The notes: generated by a model not told the origin, from the sequence alone. A DNA stretch of 64,000 bases from Rattus norvegicus (GCF_036323735.1 NC_086023.1:10237001-10301000); one strand, 5' to 3'; positions 11,636 to 22,869 are shown, numbered from the stretch's first letter. Numbers and translations are program-made.

Positions 11636-12466
11636 TTGGATGATGATGAATCGGAAGGAGAGGAATTCACAGTTAGAGATGGCTACATCCGTTATGGACA
11701 GACTGTCAAGCTGGTGTGCTCGGTTACTGGCATGGCACTCCCAAGACTGATAATTAGGAAAGTTCATAAGCAGACAGCATTACTGGATGCAGACGACCCT
11801 GTATCACAACTCCACAAATGTGCATTTTACCTGAAGGATACAGAAAGAATGTACTTGTGCCTTTCTCAAGAAAGAATAATCCAATTTCAGGCCACTCCAT
11901 GTCCAAAAGAACAAAATAAAGAAATGATAAATGATGGAGCGTCCTGGACAATCATCAGCACAGACAAGGCTGAGTACACGTTCCATGAGGGAGTGGGCCC
12001 GGTCCTTGCCCCGGTCACTCCTGTGCCTGTCGTAGAAAGTCTCCAGTTGAATGGCGGCGGGGATGTAGCCATGCTTGAACTCACAGGACAAAACTTTACT
12101 CCAAATTTACGAGTGTGGTTTGGGGATGTAGAGGCCAAAACAATGTACAGATGTGGAGAGAGCATGCTCTGTGTGGTCCCAGACATCTCTGCATTCCGAG
12201 AAGGTTGGCGATGGGTCCGGCAGCCAGTCCAGATTTCAGTAACTTTGGTCCGTAATGATGGAATCATTTACTCCACCAGCCTTACCTTTACCTACACCCC
12301 AGAACCAGGGCCAAGGCCGCACTGCGGCGCAGCGGGAGCCATTCTCAGAGCCAACTCAAGCCAAGTGCCCACCAATGAGTCAAACACAAACAGCAAAGGA
12401 AATTACACAAATGCCAGCACAAATTCTACCAGTGTCACGTCGTCCACAGCAACCGTGGTATCCTAA
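11636..12466 (+). pseudogene. Rbpj: RBPJ pseudogene, 3' coding block (276-codon open frame)
   Basis: The frame is open from about 11574 and has its first Met at 11636. It covers the LLDDDESEGEEFTVRDGY part of the beta-trefoil domain, the C-terminal Rel-like (IPT/TIG) domain (PVVESLQLNGGGDV ... TFTYTPEPG) and the authentic C-terminus ending VVS. It is the longest surviving part and could in principle be translated as a fragment, but no promoter is seen. Substitutions compared with the conserved protein include YxEG(M to V) and S-to-G near the end. Confidence 0.85.
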
Positions 12467-12479
12467 CTACCGTCTTTTT

Positions 12480-12522
12480 TTTTTTTTTTTTTTTTTTTGG
12501 TTCTTTTTTTTCGGAGCTGGGG
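12480..12522 (-). mobile_element. Ultra-short ID insertion: A-tail plus about 11 nt of body
   Basis: On the minus strand this is the last 11 nt of an ID body (ccccagctccg), then an A-rich tail with a gaacc interruption. It is flanked by actaccgtcttttt at 12466-12479 and 12523-12536, exactly overlapping the end of the RBPJ stop codon. It is an extremely 5'-truncated retrotransposition product that postdates the retrocopy. Confidence 0.93.
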
Positions 12523-12536
12523 ACTACCGTCTTTTT

Positions 12537-13910
12537 GCTGGGACTTAAACTGACTTGAATGCGGCAAAAAGTTGACAGAAAAAGGCAAGGATAAAGTGAA
12601 CAATCTTTTGTGGTTTCTTGGGGAAACGTACCAGGTGATCTATTCAAAACTGCAAGTGCAGATGTGAAACGCAGAAGCCACAGTGAAATGAACAACATCA
12701 CAATGTACAGGCTGCTGGAAATCCCGTTTTCAGCTGTCTCTCACGCATACCCCTTTTGGTTGTTTTTGGTTTGGTTTTGATTTAATGGTCAAGAGATAGA
12801 CATGTGGCTGAGTACAGGTTAAGCTAGAAGACACAAACCTAACCTAGTTTTTATGGACCAAGGGACTTGCATAAGCTTTAGTAAAAGGGACTTACTAGCT
12901 TTAGTAAAAGGTACATTTTCACCATGCCTTTTTTATACTGCAGTATGTCAAACACCTTGTTACCAAACAGGTTGCGCTCCCCACCCGTTCAGGGTTGGCT
13001 CTAAAGTCTAATCAGGTTCTAGCCTGACCTTGCTTGTTCAATCTGAGTACCGAACACTTTTGGTCTTTTGGTCTAAGGCTGGAACTTTTTTTAAGCTGAA
13101 GTCTTATGACTTTTTCATAAGTTGGAATTATTTTGATTTCAGCAAGTCAAATTTTGTAAAGGCCTGCAATTTTTTATGATTATATGAAGTCTGCAAAAGC
13201 TTTAAAAATGCCTCTGCCTTGCCTGCAATACATGCAATGTATGTTAACTTAGTCTGTTCTCAGATACTGTTGGTAGTTACTTCTATGTTTTCCCCTTTTT
13301 AAAGAAATGTATTTATAGTGGTAATCTAAGAGATGCTAACAGCTCAGTCGGGGTGGCCGTTCCGTGATCCTGAGTTGACAGCACTGAACACTGCCATTTG
13401 ACAGCTATGTGCCTCTGCCTGTCCATCACTTCATCTGTGTTCCAGGAGTCGTCCAGGTCCCCTCCCCAAGTCTGTACATAACTTGTATTATGTGTAAGTT
13501 AAACATTTTTAAACATTTTATGTTTACTTGGAATGTTCCCAGTGATTACATTTAACAGGGTGTTTCCTACCTTGTTGGCAAATGGCAAAAAATATCATGA
13601 GAATTATTTGCTACCAAGTTGGTGCCCTTAGGGTAAAATGAGGAAAGTCTCTGCAGTATGATTTATTGTATTTTTTTCCTTTTTTTTAGCCTAGCCAGAA
13701 CATCATTATAATTTTAAACTTAAGACCATAAGATGGCTTTTATTAGATGATAACTAAATAAACTGAACTAAGTAGCCAGAAGACAGTACCTTAGAGACAG
13801 ATAGTTGTAAGTTTATAAAAATACAAATGTAACTTATATTTCCATTTTCCTATTTGCCCCTTTGTTTATTTTTCCCTAATAGAAATATTCTGTCCAATTT
13901 CCCCCTTTTT
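12537..13910 (+). other. Retrocopied RBPJ 3'UTR, proximal part
   Basis: This is continuous noncoding sequence from the stop codon region to the second ID element. I see no frames of note. It is assigned to the RBPJ 3'UTR because the TSD and A-tail place the retrocopy end at 15155. Confidence 0.8.
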
Positions 13911-13920
13911 AAAAAGTTAA

Positions 13921-14016
13921 GGGGTTGGGGATTTGGCTCAGTGGTAGAGCTCTTGCCTAGGAAGCGCAAGGCCCTGGGTTCGGTCCCCAGCTCCGAAAAA
14001 AAGAAATTTAAAAAAA
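13921..14016 (+). mobile_element. ID element in RBPJ pseudogene 3'UTR
   Basis: A full ID core with A and B boxes and an A-rich tail, flanked by aaaaagttaag at about 13911-13921 and 14017-14027. It inserted after the retrocopy formed. Confidence 0.95.
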
Positions 14017-14027
14017 AAAAAGTTAAG

Positions 14028-15155
14028 CTTTGCTTACCTTCAGGCGTGTGTGTCAGCCTGTGTGCTAATATTGCCAGTTTTGTTGTTTCCATCCCTGCAC
14101 TTTGGTAAAACCTTGTTCAGTTTCTTAGGAATTGCAGCAGACTCATTGGGCTACATTTAGTATAAGAATCACATATTGATGTTAAAGGACACAGTCTAGT
14201 GATGCCACCATCCTTGAGTAAGAACTACCTCTAGATTGTGGTAAGCGTTTACTGTCCCTTAAACAGCGGCCACTAGTACCTTACGAACGCAGACTAACTT
14301 CTAATGGCGGTTTGTCTTTCTGGCTCTCTGGGCGTCTGAAAGTTTTCACGTAGACCTTTAGCCTCCCGTCAGGACCATTGCTTTCCAGCTTTGCTGCCTT
14401 TCTCTTTCTGTGTCATAGACTGTGCCACTGTAAATGCCACTCCGAACACCTTTAAACTGCCTCCTCCTTGTTTGTCAAGGGGAAGGCCACCTGTAAAATG
14501 TGGTGGTGACAGCTTTCTTACTCACCCCAAGCTGGGGCCCCGCTGGAGATCAGCTGCAGCCCACCGCCTCCCCACCTCACACCTCCAGGCTGTGTCAGTG
14601 GTGCAGGGCGGAGCTCACTGTGGCCTTACCTATCTGTGCAGTAACTGTTCTTGGTTCCCTTCAGCCCTGCTCCTTTCCAAGCACCTCTCCTCAGCTGCCA
14701 TGGAAGCAGGGCACTGTGGTGTCAGACCGGAGCAGTTTGCAGTGCCGCTGTGCTTTCTGAGGGCCTAGATTTAGGGTTTAGTGAAGTCGTTAACTGAGAA
14801 CAGATGAGATGCTTTTGAAGAACAAACTATTCCTTACCCAGCTTTGTAGCTTAAAGTAAGTTTTCAAGTTCATGGCTTTATTAAAATGAACTTTGACTTT
14901 TTAAAATGCTTATATCTCATTTCGGTTCTTTTATTTATTTTAGTAAGAATTGAAACAATTAGACTATAAGTCGTTTTCCTGTTTGTTTGTTTTTCTACAA
15001 AGTTCAAGAATGTAACAATAAAGGCATTTTCCTATGGTTCTATGTCAGACTCCTACCGCAGAATAGCCTGAACAGATATGTCTGTTTTACCATGTTATTG
15101 ATAGTTCTTTTGTCAGCTGCTTTTATTAAAAGTCCTTTTTGTGGATTTGTTAAAA
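14028..15155 (+). other. Retrocopied RBPJ 3'UTR, distal part, with poly(A) signal
   Basis: This is the rest of the 3'UTR. An aataaa lies at about 15018 and an ATTAAA at 15125-15130, the latter 21 nt before the A-tail at 15152. The 125-codon plus frame at 14391-14768 shows no domain and is probably chance. Confidence 0.75.
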
Positions 15156-15170
15156 AAAATGAAGTACAGC
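15156..15170. repeat. Target-site duplication, right copy (RBPJ retrocopy)
   Basis: An exact copy of the 15-mer at 10727-10741. Confidence 0.95.
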
Positions 15171-15600
15171 TACAAACAATTCTTAATAGAGTAAATTCGA
15201 ATGGCTGAGAAACAAGTAAATGTTCAATAACCTTAGACATTAGGAAAATACAAATCAAAACTGCTTTGACATTTCATCTTAAACCAGTCAGAAATGATCA
15301 ATATCAATAACACAATTGACAGCTCATACTGGTGAGGGTGTAGTGTAAGGGGGACACTCATCCATTCCCTGCAGGAGTACAAACTTGTACAGCCATGGTG
15401 AAAATCAGTGTGGTAGCTCCTTAAGAAGGTGGGACGAAATCTACCTCAAAATCCAGTTATATAACTCTTGGGCAAATGCCCAAAGGATTCTCCATTACAA
15501 AGACACTTGCTCAAGCATGCCTATTAATGTTCTATTCATTGTAGTGAGAAAGTGTTAACAACCTAGATGTCCATTAGTAGATGAATGGATAAAGAAAATG
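15171..15600 (+). mobile_element. L1 ORF2 C-terminal fragment
   Basis: It reads as the end of ORF2: atggctgagaaacaagt, aaaatacaaatcaaaactgc, acttgtacagccatgg and gtagatgaatggataaag. It ends abruptly at about 15600 where an L1 5'UTR begins. It is not the direct continuation of the L1 ending at 10726, because it restarts earlier in ORF2. Confidence 0.85.
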
Positions 15601-16248
15601 TGAGGCCTGTGCCCTGAGCTGGCCCTGTGCCACAGCTCTCTGTACTCATATCCCACTGGGACAAAGCCGTTTTCTCAGAAGTGCTAACACACCTGAGAGT
15701 ACAGGTGAAACCACCATGTCTGTTCATATACCTGGCCCAAGAGGAACCCTTCCAGAGCCCTCAGGACACAGAAACCGAGGGGCAGTCTGGGGCAGGATCC
15801 ATCTGGTTTCAGCCTGCACCCGGAGTTGACCCTGTGTCACAGCTCTCTGTAGTCAGATTCTGGAAAGAGAGAGTTGGTCTCCCAGTAGTACTGAGACACA
15901 GGCTTATAGGAGGATCAAGCCATTGTCAGAGACAGCAAGACCAGCTAACACCAGAGGTAACCAGATGGTGAGAGGCAAGGGCAAGAGCCTAAGCAACCAA
16001 GGCCACTTGGCATCATCAGAACCCAGTTCTCCTACCAAAGTAAGCCATGGATAACCCACCATACTGGAAAACCAAGATTTTGATTTAAAATTATGTTAGA
16101 GGACTTTAACAAGGACATAAATAACTCCCTTAAAGAAATACAGGACAACACAAGTAAACAGGTAGAAGCCTTAAAGAGGAAACACAAATATCAACGAAAC
16201 AGGTGAAGGAACTGAACAAAACCATCCAGGATTTAAAAATGGAAATAG
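15601..16248 (+). mobile_element. Older L1 (host of the young L1), part 1: 5'UTR and ORF1 start
   Basis: L1 5'UTR sequence runs 15601-15964. The ORF1 start is at 15965 (MVRGKGKSLSNQG), with the LASSEPSSPTK block and an in-frame stop near 16052. The ORF1 coiled-coil region follows to 16248, where the young L1 interrupts it. The element continues at 22870. Confidence 0.9.
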
Positions 16249-16989
16249 CACACCTGCGGATCCCAGCCCGCAGCAGCTCTCTGCTCCCAAACCCCGTGGG
16301 AGAGAGACCTCACCTCCTCGTCAGGTGGGCACTCCTGAGGCTGCAGAGCGGAGGAGACCACCAACACTGCCCACCCCTGCCCACATCCCTGGCCCAAGAG
16401 GAAACTGTATAAGGCCTCTGGGTTCCCGTAGGGGAGGGCCCAGGAGCGGCAGGACCCCTGCGCCTGAGACACCGCCGGAACCTGAAGGAAACAGACCGGA
16501 TAAACAGTTATCTGCACCCAAATCCCGTGGGAGGGAGAGCTAAACCTACAGAGAGGCAGACACGCCTGGGAAACCAGAATAGACTGCACTCTGCACACAT
16601 CCAGACGCCAGAGGAAAACACCAAACGCCATCTGGAACCCTGGTGCACCGAGGCTCCCGGAAAGAGCGGCGCAGATCTTCTCGGTTGCTGCCGCCTCGGA
16701 GAGGACTTAGGCAGTACCCCACGAGCAAACTTGAGCCTCGGAACCACAGGTAAGACCAACTTTTCCGCTGCAAGAAACCCGCCTGGTGAACTCAAGACAC
16801 AGGCCCACAGGAACAGCTGAAGACCTGTAGAGAGGAAAAACTACACGCCCAAAAGCAGAACACTCTGTCCCCATAACTGGCTGAAAGAAAACAGGAAAAC
16901 AGGTCTACAGCACTCCTGACACACAGGCTTATAGGACAGTCTAGCCACTGTCAGAAATAGCAGAACAAAGTAACACTAGAGATAATCTA
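16249..16989 (+). promoter_or_regulatory. L1 5'UTR (internal promoter region)
   Basis: A 741-bp GC-rich leader lies ahead of ORF1, closely matching the leader of the minus-strand copy at 47966-48712. In rodent L1 the 5'UTR carries the internal RNA polymerase II promoter. I did not identify individual factor sites. Confidence 0.8.
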
Positions 16990-18111
16990 ATGGCAAGAGG
17001 CAAGCGCAGGAACCCAAGCAACAGAAACCAAGACTACATGGCATCATCGGAGCCCAATTCTCCCACCAAAATAAACATGGAATATCCAAACACACCAGAA
17101 AAGCTAGATCTAGTTTCAAAATCATATTTGATCATGATGCTGGAGGACTTCAAGTAAGATGTGAAGAACTCCCTTAGAGAACAAGTAGAAACCTACAGAG
17201 AGGAATCACAAAAATACCAGAAAGAATTCCAGGAAAACATAAATAAACAAGTAGCAACCCATAGAGAGGAGACACAAAAATCCCAGAAAGAATTCCAGGA
17301 AAACACAATCAAACAGTTGAAGGAATTAAAAATGGAAATAGAAGCAATCAAGAAAGAACACATGGAAACAACCCTGGATATAGAAAATCAAAAGAAGAGA
17401 CAAGGAGCTGTAGATACAAGCTTCACCAACAGAATACAAGACATGGAAGAGAGAATCTCGGGAGCAGAAGATTCCATAGAAATCATTGACTCAACTGTCA
17501 AAGACAATGTAAAGCAGAAAAAGCTACTGGTCCAAAACATACAGGAAATCCAGGACTCAATGAGAAGATCAAACCTAAGGATAATAGGTATAGAAGAGAG
17601 TGAAGACTCCCAGCTCAAAGGACCAGTAAATATCTTCAACAAAATCATAGAAGAAAACTTCCCTAACCTAAAAAAAGAGATACCCATAGGCATACAAGAA
17701 GCCTACAGAACTCCAAATAGATTGGACCAGAAAAGAAACACCTCCCGTCACATAATAGTCAAAACACCAAACGCACAAAATAAAGAAAGAATTTTAAAAG
17801 CAGTAAGGGAAAAAGGTCAAGTAACATATAAAGGCAGACCTATCAGAATCACACCAGACTTTTCGGCAGAAACTATGAAGGCCAGAAGATCCTGGACAGA
17901 TGTCATACAGACCCTAAGAGAACACAAATGCCAGCCCAGGTTACTGTATCCTGCAAAACTCTCAATTAACATAGATGGAGAAACCAAGATATTCCATGAC
18001 AAAACCAAATTTACACAATATCTTTCTACAAATCCAGCACTACAAAGGATAATAAATGGTAAAGCCCAACATAAGGAGGCAAGCTATACCGTAGAAGAAG
18101 CAAGAAACTAA
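16990..18111 (+). pseudogene. L1 ORF1 (RNA-binding protein), one premature stop
   Basis: It encodes the trimeric nucleic-acid chaperone ORF1p that coats L1 RNA in cytoplasmic particles. The start is MARGKRRNPSNRNQDYM at 16990. Codon 56, a lysine in the other copies (..EDFKKDV..), is TAA at 17155-17157. The frame then runs open for 316 codons to 18111. The coiled coil is longer than in the 46889-47965 copy: it lacks a 7-residue heptad (TQENINK) and has an extra 22-residue unit. The net difference is +15 codons (373 versus 358). The RRM-like block (SMRRSNLRIIGIEE) and C-terminal domain (KGRPIRITPDF) are intact. Confidence 0.93.
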
Positions 18112-18116
18112 TCGTC

Positions 18117-21100
18117 TTGGCAACAAAACAAAGAGAAGAAAAGCACACAAACATAACCTCACATCAAAATATGAATATAACAAGAAGCAATAATCACTAT
18201 TCCTTAATATCTCTCAACATCAATGGCCTCAACTCCCCAATAAAAAGACATAGATTAAGAAACTGGATACGCAACAAGGACCCTGCATTCTGCTGCCTAC
18301 AGGAAACACACCTCAGAGACAAAGACACACACTACCTCAGAGTGAAAGGCTGGAAAACAACTTTCCAAGCAAATGGTCAGATGAAGCAAGCTGGAGTAGC
18401 CATTCTAATATCAAATAAAATCAATTTTCAATTAAAAGTCATCAAAAAAGATAAGGAAGGACACTTCATATTCATCAAAGGAAAAATCCACCAAGATGAA
18501 GTCTCAATCCTAAATATCTATGCCCCAAATACAAGGGCACCTACATACGTAAAAGAAACCTTACTAAAGTTCAAAACAGATATTGCACCTCACACAATAA
18601 TAGTGGGAGATTTCAACACCCCACTCTCATCAATGGACAGATCATGGAAACAGAAATTAAACAGAGACGTAGACAGACTAAGAGAAGTCATGAACCAAAT
18701 GGACTTAACGGATATTTATAGAACATTCTATCCTAAAGCAAAGGGATATACCTTCTTTTCAGCTTCTCATGGTACTTTCTCCAAAATTGACCATATAGTT
18801 GGTCAAAAAACGGGCCTCAACAGGTACAGAAAGATAGAAATAATCCCATGTGTGCTATCAGACCACCACGGCCTAAAACTGGTCTTCAATAACAATAAGG
18901 GAAGAATGCCCACATATACGTGGAAATTGAACAATGCTCTACTCAATGATAACCTAGTCAAGGAAGAAATAAAGAAAGAAATTAAAAACTTTTTAGAATT
19001 TAATGAAAACGAAGGTACAACATACCCAAACTTATGGGACACAATGAAAGCTGTGCTAAGAGGAAAACTCATAGCACTGTGTGCCTGCAGAAAGAAACAG
19101 GAAAGAGCATATGTCAGCAGCTTAACAGCACACCTAAAAGCTCTAGAGCAAAAGGAAGCAAATACACCCAGGAGGAGTAGAAGGCAGGAAATAATCAAAC
19201 TCAGAGCTGAAATCAACCAAGTAGAAACAAAAAGGACCATAAAAAGAATCAACAGAACCAAAAGTTGGTTCTTTGAGAAAATCAACAAGATAGATAAACC
19301 CTTAGCCAGACTAACGAGAGGACACAGAGAGTGTGTCCAAATTAACAAAATCAGAAATGAAAAGGGAGACATAACTACAGATTCAGAGGAAATTCAAAAA
19401 ATTATCAGATCTTACTATAAAAGCCTATATTCAACAAAACTTGAAAATTTACAGGAAATGGACAATTTCCTAGACAAATACCAGGTACCGAAGTTAAATC
19501 AGGAACAGATAAACCAGTTAAACAACCCCATAACTCCTAAGGAAATAGAAGCAGTCATTAAAGGTCTCCCAACCAAAAAGAGCCCAGGTCCAGACGGGTT
19601 TAGTGCAGAATTCTATCAAACCTTCATAGAAGACCTCATACCAATATTATCCAAACTATTCCACAAAATTGAAGCAGATGGAGCACTACCGAATTCCTTC
19701 TATGAAGCCACAATTACTCTTAAACCTAAACCACACAAAGACCCAACAAAGAAACAGAACTTCAGACCAATTTCCCTTATGAATATCGACGCAAAAATAC
19801 TCAATAAAATTCTGGCAAACCGAATCGAAGAGCACATCAAAACAATCATCCACCATGATCAAGTAGGCTTCATCCCAGGCATGCAGGGATGGTTTAATAT
19901 ACGGAAAACCATCAACGTGATCCATTATATAAACAAACTGAAAGAACACAACCACATGATCATTTCATTAGATGCTGACAAAGCAATTGACAAAATTCAA
20001 CACCCCTTCATGATAAAAGTCCTGGAAAGAATAGGAATTCAAGGCCCATACCTAAACATAGTAAAAGCCATATACAGCAAACCAGGTGCTAACATTAAAC
20101 TAAATGGAGAGAAACTTGAAGCAATCCCACTAAAATCAGGGACTAGACAAGGCTGCCCACTCTCTCCCTACTTATGCAATATAGTTCTTGAAGTTCTAGC
20201 CAGAGCAATCAGACAACAAAAGGAGGTCAAGGGGATACAGATCGGAAAAGAAGAAGTCAAAATATCACTATTTGCAGATGATATGATAATATATTTAAGT
20301 GATCCCAAAAGTTCCACCAGAGAACTACTAAAGCTGATAAACAACTTCAGGAAAGTGGCTGGGTATAAAATTAACTCAAATAAATCAGTAGCCTTCCTCT
20401 ACACAAAAGAGAAACAAGCCAAGAAAGAAATTAGGGAAACAACACCCTTCATAATAGACCCAAATAATATAAAGTACCTCGGTGTGACTTTAACCAAGCA
20501 AGTAAAAGATCTGTACAATAAGAACTTCAAGACTCTGAAGAAAGAAATTGAAGAAGACCTCAGAAGATGGAAAGATCTCCCATGCTCATGGATTGGCAGG
20601 ATTAATATAGTAAAAATGGCCATTTTACCAAAAGTGATCTACAGATTCAATGCAATCCCCATCAAAATACCAATCCAATTCTTCAAAGAGTTAGACAGAA
20701 CAATTTGCAAATTCATCTGGAATAACAAAAAACCCAGGATAGCTAAAACTATCCTCAACAATAAAAGGACTTCAGGGGGAATCACTATCCCTGAACTCAA
20801 GCAGTATTACAGAGCAATAGTGATAAAAACTGCATGGTATTGGTACAGAGACAGACAGATAGACCAATGGAATAGAATTGAAGACCCAGAAATGAACACA
20901 CACACCTATGGTCATTTGATTTTTGACAAAGGAGCCAAAACCATCCAATGGAAAAAAGATAGCATTTTCAGCAAATGGTGCTGGTTCAACTGGAGGTCAA
21001 CATGTAGAAGAATGCAGATTGATCCATGCTTATCACCCTGAACAAAGCTTAAGTCCAAGTGGATCAAGGACCTCCACATCAAACCTGATACACTCAAACT

Positions 21101-21994
21101 AATAGAAGAAAAACTAGGGAAGCATCTGGAACACATGGGCACTGGAAAAAATTTCCTGAACAAAACACCAATGGCTTATGCTCTAAGATCAAGAATCGAC
21201 AAATGGGATCTCATAAAACTGCAAAGCTTCTGTAAGGCAAAGGACACTGTGGTTAGGACAAATCGGCAACCAACAGATTGGGAAAAGATCTTTACCAATC
21301 CTACAACAGATAGAGGCCTTATATCCAAAATATACAAAGAACTCAAGAAGTTAGACCGCAGGGAGACAACCCTATTAAAAAATGGGGTTCAGAGCTAAAC
21401 AAAGAATTCACAGCTGAGGAATGCCGAATGGCAGAGAAACACCTAAAGAAATGTTCAACATCTTTAGTCATAAGGGAAATGCAAATCAAAACAACCCTGA
21501 GATTTCACCTCATACCAGTGAGAATGGCTAAGATCAAAAACTCAGGTGACAGCAGATGCTGGCGAGGATGCGGAGAAAGAGGAACACTCCTCCATTGTTG
21601 GTGGGATTGCAAACTGGTACAACCATTCTGGAAATCAGTCTGGAGGTTCCTCAGAAAATTGGACATTGAACTGCCTGAGGATCCAGCTATACCTCTCTTG
21701 GGCATATACCCAAAAGATGCCCCAACATATAAAAAAGACACGTGCTCCACTATGTTCATCGCAGCCTTCTTTATAATAGCCAGAAGCTGGAAAGAACCCA
21801 GATGCCCTTCAACAGAGGAATGGATACAGAAAATGTGGTACATCTACACAACGGAATATTACTCAGCTATCAAAAACAACGGCTTTATGAAATTCATAGG
21901 CAAATGGTTGGAACTGGAAAATATCATCCTGAGTGAGCTAACCCAATCACAGAAAGACATACATGGTATGCACTCACTGATAAGTGGCTATTAG
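18117..21994 (+). pseudogene. L1 ORF2 (endonuclease-reverse transcriptase), stop and frameshift near the 3' end
   Basis: It encodes the protein that nicks target DNA and copies L1 RNA. From 18117 (a TTG; first ATG 18171) a 974-codon frame covers the whole endonuclease (SLNINGLNSP, QETHL, VGDFNTPLS, SDHHGL) and the reverse transcriptase (FADD at about residues 719-722). Unusual changes are present in RT, such as AIDKI instead of AFDKI in motif A and LCNIV instead of LFNIV. A Cys codon is TGA at 21039-21041. A 4-nt loss at about 21368 shifts the frame, which continues at 21428-21994 to the normal C-terminus (...MHSLISGY) with the Cys-rich block (CWRGCGERGTLLHCWW). The full reading would be about 1293 residues. 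Confidence 0.93.
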
Positions 21995-22854
21995 CCCAAA
22001 TGCTTGAATTACCCTAGATGCCTAGAACAAATGAAACTCAAGATGGATGATCAAAACGTGAATGCTTCACTCCTTCTCTAAAAGGGGAACAAGAATACCC
22101 TTAGCAGGGAAGAGAGAGGCAAAGATTAAAACAGAGACTAAAGGAACACCCATTCAGAGCCTGCCCCACATGTGGCGCATACATATACAGCCACCCAATT
22201 AGACAAGATGGATGAAGCAAAGAAGTGCAAACCGACAGGACCCGGATGTAGATCACTCCTGAGAGACACAGCCTGGGCTGGGGATTTAGCTCAGTGGTAG
22301 AGCGCTTGCCTAGCAAACGCAAGGCCCTGGGTTCGGTCCCCAGCTCCGAAAAAAAGAAAAAAAAAGAGAACCCAAAAGAGAGACACAGCCAGAATACAGC
22401 AAATACAGAGGCGAATGCCAGCAGCAAACCACTGAACTGAGAATAGGACCCCCGTTGAAGGAATCAGAGAAAGAATTGGAAGAGCTTGAAGGGGCTTGAG
22501 ACCCCATATGTACAACAATGCCAAGCAACCAGAGCTTCCAGGGACTAAGCCACTACATAAAGTCTATACATGGACTGACCCTGGACTCTGACCTCATAGG
22601 TAGCAATGAATATCCTAGTAAGAGCACCAGTGGAAGGGGAAGCCCTGGGTCCTGCTAAGACTGAACCCCCAGTGAACTAGACTGTTGGGGGGAGGGCGGC
22701 AATGGGGGGAGGGTTGTGAGGGGAACACCCATAAGGAAGGGGAGGGGGGAGGGGGATGTTTGCCCGGAAACCAAAGAATTATTATTAAGTATTAAATAAA
22801 TTAAAAAAAAACAACAAAAAATATTCAATAAAACTGACTATTTAAAAAAATAAA
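21995..22854 (+). other. L1 3'UTR with G-rich tract and atypical tail
   Basis: About 22686-22758 is a run of G tracts, the polypurine feature of mammalian L1 3'UTRs that can form quadruplexes. After ttgcccggaaac the usual last ~55 nt seen in the copies at 38244-39953 and 42019-48712 are replaced by A/T-rich sequence. That sequence has two A tracts and caataaaac between them. An ID element interrupts the 3'UTR. Confidence 0.85.
22274..22377 (+). mobile_element. ID element in L1 3'UTR
   Basis: Flanked by gagagacacagcc at 22261-22273 and 22378-22390. Its 5' end reads tgggctgggg rather than ggggttgggg. The A-rich tail is imperfect. Confidence 0.97.
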
Positions 22855-22869
22855 TAAAAATGGAAATAG

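Larger units (their letters stand above)
10742..15155 (+). pseudogene. Rbpj: RBPJ (CSL/RBP-Jkappa) processed pseudogene, full transcript length
   Basis: The parent encodes the DNA-binding transcription factor of the Notch pathway, a nuclear protein that binds TGGGAA-type sites. Here an intronless copy runs from a GC-rich first exon (10742-10852) through a second 5' exon (about 10853-11023), the coding region (ATG 11006 to TAA 12464-12466) and the whole 3'UTR. An ATTAAA lies at 15125-15130, an A-tail at 15152-15159, and a 15-bp TSD flanks it. The coding part is broken. An extra in-frame Phe codon lies in a 10-T run at 11159-11168. A 2-nt loss after the AAG-AAA lysine run (about 11217-11220) shifts the frame. 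A 1-nt loss near 11573 restores it but creates a local TAG. The N-terminal beta-trefoil/Rel-homology region is therefore split over two frames, while residues from about 11574 to 12466 (beta-trefoil and C-terminal Rel-like domain) remain open. Several substitutions are also present. Two ID elements inserted later. Confidence 0.97.
16249..22854 (+). mobile_element. Full-length rat L1, inserted into an older L1
   Basis: About 6.6 kb with 5'UTR, ORF1, ORF2, G-rich 3'UTR and A-rich tail. The TSD taaaaatggaaatag lies at 16234-16248 and 22855-22869, and the interrupted older ORF1 reads through when the insert is ignored. It has few lesions: one stop in ORF1, and one stop plus one 4-nt deletion in ORF2. 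It is therefore young but inactive as it stands. An ID element sits in its 3'UTR. Confidence 0.97.

Noticed and set aside
10742..12466. A functional second RBPJ gene
   Set aside because: A 2-nt loss near 11218, a 1-nt loss near 11573 creating TAG, an inserted codon and no promoter make it a pseudogene.
14391..14768. 125-codon plus-strand frame in the RBPJ retrocopy 3'UTR
   Set aside because: It lies within the TSD-bounded retrocopy after the stop codon, shows no domain, and overlaps other chance frames.
18803..19372. 189-codon minus-strand frame (also seen as 45628-46197 on the plus strand)
   Set aside because: Antisense shadow of L1 ORF2. It recurs in both young L1s because the sense sequence is conserved.
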